Shown here: positions 6,882 to 9,438 of the stretch, piece after piece
Layout: each line of letters starts with the position of its first letter
Numbering within the stretch: position 1 is the first letter of the stretch
Source of the DNA: Bryobacterales bacterium
Lineage (GTDB): Bacteria > Acidobacteriota > Terriglobia > Bryobacterales > Bryobacteraceae
Assembly: GCA_003132905.1 (NCBI GenBank)
Contig: PKZC01000312.1
Location: 11,833-21,270, forward strand
Direction: 5' to 3'
DNA length: 9,438 nucleotides
Made by a program: the position numbers and the translations under genes
Notes under the pieces: generated by a model
What the model saw: only the letters and a program-made list of their open reading frames with translations
The model's database searches: none
What the model was told of the DNA's origin: nothing

Positions 6882-6930
6882 GGGTCATTTCTGGAGAGTA
6901 AGGGTGGGTCACTTTTCCCGAGCGCCGAAG
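6882..6930 (-). repeat. Right end of the IS21-type element: terminal inverted repeat plus second box
   Basis: Read on the minus strand, the tip at 6930 gives TTCGGCGCTC, then six bases, then AGTGACCCAC (6913 back to 6904). A second box AATGACCC (one mismatch) lies at 6889-6882, again 24 bases in. This mirrors the left end. Between this end and the first gene lies a short CCGGG/CCCGG hairpin (6847-6861). Confidence 0.85.
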
Positions 6931-6938
6931 TTCCTCTA
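6931..6938. repeat. Target site duplication, right copy (TTCCTCTA)
   Basis: This is an exact copy of 2905-2912, placed directly outside the right inverted repeat. Removing the element and one copy joins base 2912 to base 6939. Confidence 0.88.
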
Positions 6939-7242
6939 AGTCTAAAGCTATGGCCGACCATACGCCGGCTTGCCGAAATCTCCACGAACTCTACTCGTTT
7001 TTTGTATCCGCTTTCTTGCTGAGTCTCTCAAAGGCTTTCTTGGGGTGCTCCAAGCTTAGTCTCAGGTGTTGCTGTGCAGGCATCACGAGCATCCCCTTGG
7101 GAAAGCTCCGCCCCGCCGCAACCGAATATTACGGAAACACCCGAATGGCCTGGCGGTGCTACGAAAGGCTTACTTAGGCCGTCCAAAGAGGTGTGCCTGA
7201 AACCATCGTACAACCGGTGTTCACGTTTCAGCAGAACTGCGG
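6939..7242. other. Low-information flank between the IS and the outer-membrane protein gene
   Basis: No gene here can be supported with confidence. The stretch is the downstream region of the minus-strand barrel-protein gene, and its codon use does not favour any one frame. A short minus-strand frame (6991-7083) is listed separately. No clear intrinsic terminator follows the barrel-protein stop. Confidence 0.5.
6991..7083 (-). CDS. Possible 30-residue polar peptide (weak candidate)
   Basis: On the minus strand an ATG at 7083 sits nine bases after AAGGGG, a fair ribosome binding site. It opens a 30-codon frame, MPAQQHLRLSLEHPKKAFER and then a Lys-rich end (LSKKADTKNE). The composition looks protein-like and amphipathic, but the length is too short to judge. 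It could instead be the remnant of a larger broken gene: the same frame reads on past the TAG at 6991 and, with the IS removed, stays open into the left flank. No family is recognised. Confidence 0.2.
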   Translation of the reverse strand: MPAQQHLRLSLEHPKKAFERLSKKADTKNE

Positions 7243-7863
7243 TTAGTGAAGCTGGAAAAAGAACCCGAACTCTACCTTCCCGAATACATCCCTAAAGCCG
7301 CCACTAGCATCACCGTAAGGTTTGTACACCTTTGCTTCGACTCGGAGGCCATAACTCTGTCCGATGTAAAAGCGTAGTCCCCCACCGGCGTTAATTGCAA
7401 GATCGGTCGAGCCCTTGATTGAGTACGGAAACGAGTGTGTTCCAGCGGCATCCTGATACATTGCGTTGACGGTGCGATCCGAAAAATTGAGACCTCCCAC
7501 ACCGAAAACTCCGTACGGCACCAGTCTGGACTCCCGTATTGGGACGCGAATGTGGACGCCCCCGTGGAAATCGGAAACAGGGATATCATATCGGACCGTG
7601 TAGGGAAAGCCAGTACCCTGAAATGTTCCGTTCACTTGGCGCTCCAGTCCCGGAAAATAGCTGTATTCAACGTAAGGCAGAATATACTTCGTTATTCCGT
7701 AAGATACATTGCCGCCGCCCATGACGCGATAGCTGTCCAGGCCAAAGCTGGAACCCACAAAGCCCCCGATTTCAAAACTATTCGCGCGAACCGCCGGAAC
7801 CTGCGCGGAAGCGAGTGCACAAGAGAAGCACACGAGTGCGTATAGCCGCAAAGTCCTGGTCAT
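7243..7863 (-). CDS. Outer-membrane beta-barrel protein
   Basis: This 206-residue protein has a signal peptide (residues 1 to about 21: MTRTLRLYALVCFSCALASA, then QVP). Alternating hydrophobic and polar strands typical of a small eight-stranded barrel (OmpA/OMP_b-brl type) follow: FEIGGFVGSSFG, GGGNVSYGITKYILPYVEYS, DFHGGVHIRVPI, LVPYGVFGVGGLNF, LAINAGGGLRFYIG and YGLRVEAKVYKPYG. It ends with a strand rich in aromatic residues (VEFGFFFQLH), close to the C-terminal signature read by the BAM machinery. It should sit in the outer membrane; ligand or pore function cannot be read from the sequence. The start at 7863 has GGAG five bases upstream and a signal peptide directly after it. The open frame extends further upstream only as an antisense shadow of the neighbouring transposase. 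The promoter at 7912-7941 serves it. Confidence 0.85.
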   Translation of the reverse strand: MTRTLRLYALVCFSCALASAQVPAVRANSFEIGGFVGSSFGLDSYRVMGGGNVSYGITKYILPYVEYSYFPGLERQVNGTFQGTGFPYTVRYDIPVSDFHGGVHIRVPIRESRLVPYGVFGVGGLNFSDRTVNAMYQDAAGTHSFPYSIKGSTDLAINAGGGLRFYIGQSYGLRVEAKVYKPYGDASGGFRDVFGKVEFGFFFQLH

Positions 7864-7911
7864 CTCATCTCCGTTGAAAGGCAACTTACCGTGCAATTTC
7901 TGGGACCCACG

Positions 7912-7941
7912 ATTATAGCACACAAACATCACGATCATCAA
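7912..7941 (-). promoter_or_regulatory. Sigma70-type promoter of the barrel-protein gene
   Basis: On the minus strand a perfect -10 box TATAAT lies at 7917-7912 and a -35-like TTGATG (four of six matches to TTGACA) at 7941-7936, with an 18-base spacer. Transcription would start near 7905 and give a leader of about 42 bases with GGAG before the ATG at 7863. The -35 box lies within about 10 bases of the apparent left end of the downstream insertion sequence, so the -35 or sequences upstream of it may come from the element. Confidence 0.7.
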
Positions 7942-7961
7942 GAAATTTGTGGAAGTTGTCG

Positions 7962-8008
7962 GCGCAAAATGATAATGTCCTATTTGCGCAAAGTAGAAAT
8001 GTCCTATT
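7962..8008 (+). repeat. Left-end direct repeats of the second IS, period 24
   Basis: Two 23-base units, 7962-7984 and 7986-8008, match at 19 of 23 positions. Both start GCGCAAA and end AATGTCCTATT. They lie between the element's tip and the transposase start and are probably transposase binding sites. Confidence 0.8.
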
Positions 8009-8050
8009 GACGACCTCCAGGCTGGGGAGGTGCCAGAAGGACAACTCTTG

Positions 8051-9358
8051 ATGACGCAAGCCGAGCGGGACCGGCTGGTGGCCTTGAAAAAGGCCAAGAA
8101 GAAACTGATCACGCAGAAGCAGGCGGCCGAGGAACTGGGGATCACCGAAAGGCACGTGCGGCGTCTGCTGCGAGCGCTGAAACGGCGCGGTGATACGGCT
8201 GTCGTGCACGCATTACGGGGGCTGCCCTCGAATCGCAAAGTGGATGTGGAAACACAGCGAGAGGCCGTGGCGATTCTAACGAGGCCGGTGTACCGGGGAT
8301 TCGGGCCGACTCTGGCCTCCGAGTACTTGGCTAAGAAGCACAACATCGAGGTGAGCCGGGAGACGGCGCGGCAGTGGATGATGCAGGCCAAGCTGTGGCG
8401 AGCGCGCAAACAGCACGTCGAGAAGATCCATGAATGGCGGCCGCGGCACAGCCGATTTGGCGAGTTGGTCCAATGGGACACTAGCGATCACGATTGGTTG
8501 GAAGGGCGCGGAGAACAGATCTTGCTGATCAACATGATCGACGATGCGACCAGCCGGTGGTTCGCTCGGTTTGTGAGCAGCGATTCGACCGTGGAAAACA
8601 TGAACCTGCTGGAGAGCTACGTGAAAAAGCACGGGCGACCGCTGGCCTTTTATACCGACAAGGCGAGCCTGTTTCAGACGGCGGAGAAACGCAAACGCGA
8701 TGAGCCCGGAGTGGACAAGGACGCGGTGGAGATGCCGCCGACGCAGATCGGCCGGGCCTTGCGAGAGCTGGCCATCGCCTGGATACCGGCGCACAGTCCC
8801 CAGGCCAAAGGGAGGGTGGAGCGCGGATTTTTGACAGCCCAGGACCGGTTGGTGAAGGGCATGCGCGTAGCGGGAGTCACGAGCTTGGAGCAAGCCAACC
8901 ACTACCTGGAGACCGAGTTTCTGCCCTGGGTCAACGCCACGCTGGCGGTTGTGCCAGCTAGTGCGGATGACGCACACCGCCCACTGGAGAAGCAGCACGA
9001 TGTGGCTGCGATTCTCAGCCATGTGGAACGCCGGCGGGTGAACAACGATTACACCATCCAGTTGGATACCAAGATCTACCAGATCGCACGTCGGGACATC
9101 TGCACGGGACTGCGGGGCGCGATCGTGCGGGTCGAGAAGCGGCGGGACGGTTCTGTGGCAGTTCGATTCCGCGATCGCTACTTGGCCATCTCAATCTGCC
9201 AGCAGCGTCCCAAGCTTGCACCACCGAAGCCGCTCGGCAAGACACGGCCTGCGGTGCAAGCCAAGACCAGCCCGTGGGGTAAGAACTTTGATCTGAAAAA
9301 GTCGCCGAAGATCTGGCAGGCGCTGGACAGTTCCGGCGCCAAACCGGAATCGCTATGA
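8051..9358 (+). CDS. DDE transposase, ISNCY/IS1202-like
   Basis: This 435-residue protein starts at the ATG at 8051 (MTQAERDRLVALKKAKKKL), nine bases after AAGGA. A GTG at 8030 would add seven residues without family support. A helix-turn-helix at about 21-42 (TQKQAAEELGITERHVRRLL) should bind the left-end repeats. The rve-type catalytic core has Asp143 (QWDTSDHDWL), Asp203 (YTDKASLF) and Glu257 (GRVERGF), with the usual NMIDDATSRWFARF strand between. A C-terminal beta domain (about 340-395, YTIQLDTKIYQI and VRFRDRYLAI) ends in a basic tail. It is full length with no frameshift, so the element may be active. In database practice such proteins are labelled ISNCY family transposase; assignment to the IS1202 group is from memory. 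It is not related to the istA of the neighbouring element beyond the common fold. Confidence 0.92.
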   Translation: MTQAERDRLVALKKAKKKLITQKQAAEELGITERHVRRLLRALKRRGDTAVVHALRGLPSNRKVDVETQREAVAILTRPVYRGFGPTLASEYLAKKHNIEVSRETARQWMMQAKLWRARKQHVEKIHEWRPRHSRFGELVQWDTSDHDWLEGRGEQILLINMIDDATSRWFARFVSSDSTVENMNLLESYVKKHGRPLAFYTDKASLFQTAEKRKRDEPGVDKDAVEMPPTQIGRALRELAIAWIPAHSPQAKGRVERGFLTAQDRLVKGMRVAGVTSLEQANHYLETEFLPWVNATLAVVPASADDAHRPLEKQHDVAAILSHVERRRVNNDYTIQLDTKIYQIARRDICTGLRGAIVRVEKRRDGSVAVRFRDRYLAISICQQRPKLAPPKPLGKTRPAVQAKTSPWGKNFDLKKSPKIWQALDSSGAKPESL

Positions 9359-9383
9359 AAACCCGCACCAACGCAAGAGGAAG

Positions 9384-9404
9384 GCCGGGCAAAATCGGCC
9401 CGGC
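9384..9404 (+). terminator. Hairpin after the transposase (no T-run)
   Basis: A perfect 7-bp stem GCCGGGC/GCCCGGC with a 7-base loop (AAAATCG) begins 26 bases after the transposase stop. It lacks a following T-run, so it may be a factor-assisted terminator, an mRNA end stabiliser or part of the IS right end. Confidence 0.4.
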
Positions 9405-9438
9405 GGCTTCGCGCTGTATCTATTCAAGGCCTCCGCTC

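Larger units (their letters stand above)
2913..6930 (-). mobile_element. Complete IS21-type insertion element with three extra genes (4,018 bp)
   Basis: The limits are set by an exact 8-bp duplication and by inverted ends. The left tip (2913-2939) and the reverse complement of the right tip (6904-6930) share 22 of 27 bases, including TCGGCGCTC and AGTGACCCAC at the same spacing. Each end has a second inward copy of the AGTGACCC box 24 bases in, as expected for the multiple terminal repeats of the IS21 family. All genes run right to left: a CxxC protein, a ParB-like protein (broken), istA, istB and a 106-residue protein. Classical IS21 elements are about 2-2.5 kb with only istA and istB, so this one is nearly twice that length. 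The tips are not the usual TG...CA. The intact istA and istB and the perfect target duplication suggest a fairly recent insertion, although the ParB-like gene is damaged. Confidence 0.9.
7949..9438 (+). mobile_element. ISNCY/IS1202-like insertion sequence, right end outside the window
   Basis: The left end is approximate: the terminal repeats begin just before 7962 and a TGTGGAAG tip near 7949 is a plausible first base. One gene, an intact DDE transposase (8051-9358), fills the element. No inverted copy of the left-end repeats (GGACATT on the plus strand) occurs in the last 80 bases, so the right end and any target duplication lie beyond 9438. At least 1,490 bp are present, consistent with the ~1.5-1.7 kb of this group. 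Confidence 0.75.

Noticed and set aside
6950..7177. Plus-strand frame of 75 codons in the IS flank
   Set aside because: It is Cys- and Leu-rich with no ribosome binding site; the opposite strand gives a more protein-like sequence, and neither is convincing.
7864..8481. N-terminal extension of the barrel-protein frame to 412 residues
   Set aside because: It is antisense to the second transposase; a signal peptide, GGAG site and promoter place the real start at 7863.
8276..9022. Minus-strand frame of 248 codons
   Set aside because: It is antisense to the catalytic core of the second transposase.
1..9438. CRISPR array, tRNA or rRNA
   Set aside because: No regularly spaced long repeats and no tRNA- or rRNA-like sequence were seen; the only regular repeats are the paired IS-end boxes and the 13-mer pair.

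Overview
The window looks like accessory DNA from a GC-rich, Gram-negative soil-type bacterium, most likely an acidobacterium of the Solibacter/Bryobacter kind. This is inferred from three things: a secreted BACON/Ig-like repeat with a TTPATL-type strand, a caspase-like/FGE fusion, and an outer-membrane beta-barrel protein. No marker gene in the window confirms the taxon.

Layout. (1) Positions 3-518 hold the 3' end of a secreted Ig-like protein. It is followed 13 bases later by a 517-residue exported protein (532-2085) that joins a caspase-like domain lacking both catalytic residues to an FGE/sulfatase-modifying-type domain lacking the copper-binding cysteines. (2) Positions 2262-2732 hold a small LAS-type (M15-like) zinc peptidase with a near-ideal ribosome binding site and a 14-base-period tandem repeat upstream. 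(3) Positions 2913-6930 are a complete 4,018-bp IS21-type element on the minus strand. It has imperfect terminal inverted repeats, a second inward copy of AGTGACCC at each end, and an exact 8-bp target duplication (TTCCTCTA). It carries more than istA and istB: transcription from the right end would read a cysteine-motif protein, a frameshifted ParB-like protein, istA, istB and a 106-residue helical protein. (4) Positions 6939-7242 are low-information flank, the other half of the site the IS interrupted. (5) Positions 7243-7863 (minus) encode a 206-residue beta-barrel outer-membrane protein with a strong sigma70-type promoter. (6) From about 7949 to the window end there is a second, unrelated insertion sequence (ISNCY/IS1202-like). 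Its left end, with 24-bp-period repeats, abuts that promoter, and its transposase (8051-9358) is intact. Its right end lies outside the window.

How the parts relate. The caspase/FGE gene and the Ig-like gene are probably one transcription unit of exported proteins. In the IS21-type element, istA and istB overlap by 8 bases and istB lies 10 bases from the last gene, so those three look translationally coupled. The most distinctive item is the extended, five-gene IS21 architecture; next are the doubly inactivated caspase/FGE fusion and the insertion of an IS immediately upstream of a working promoter.
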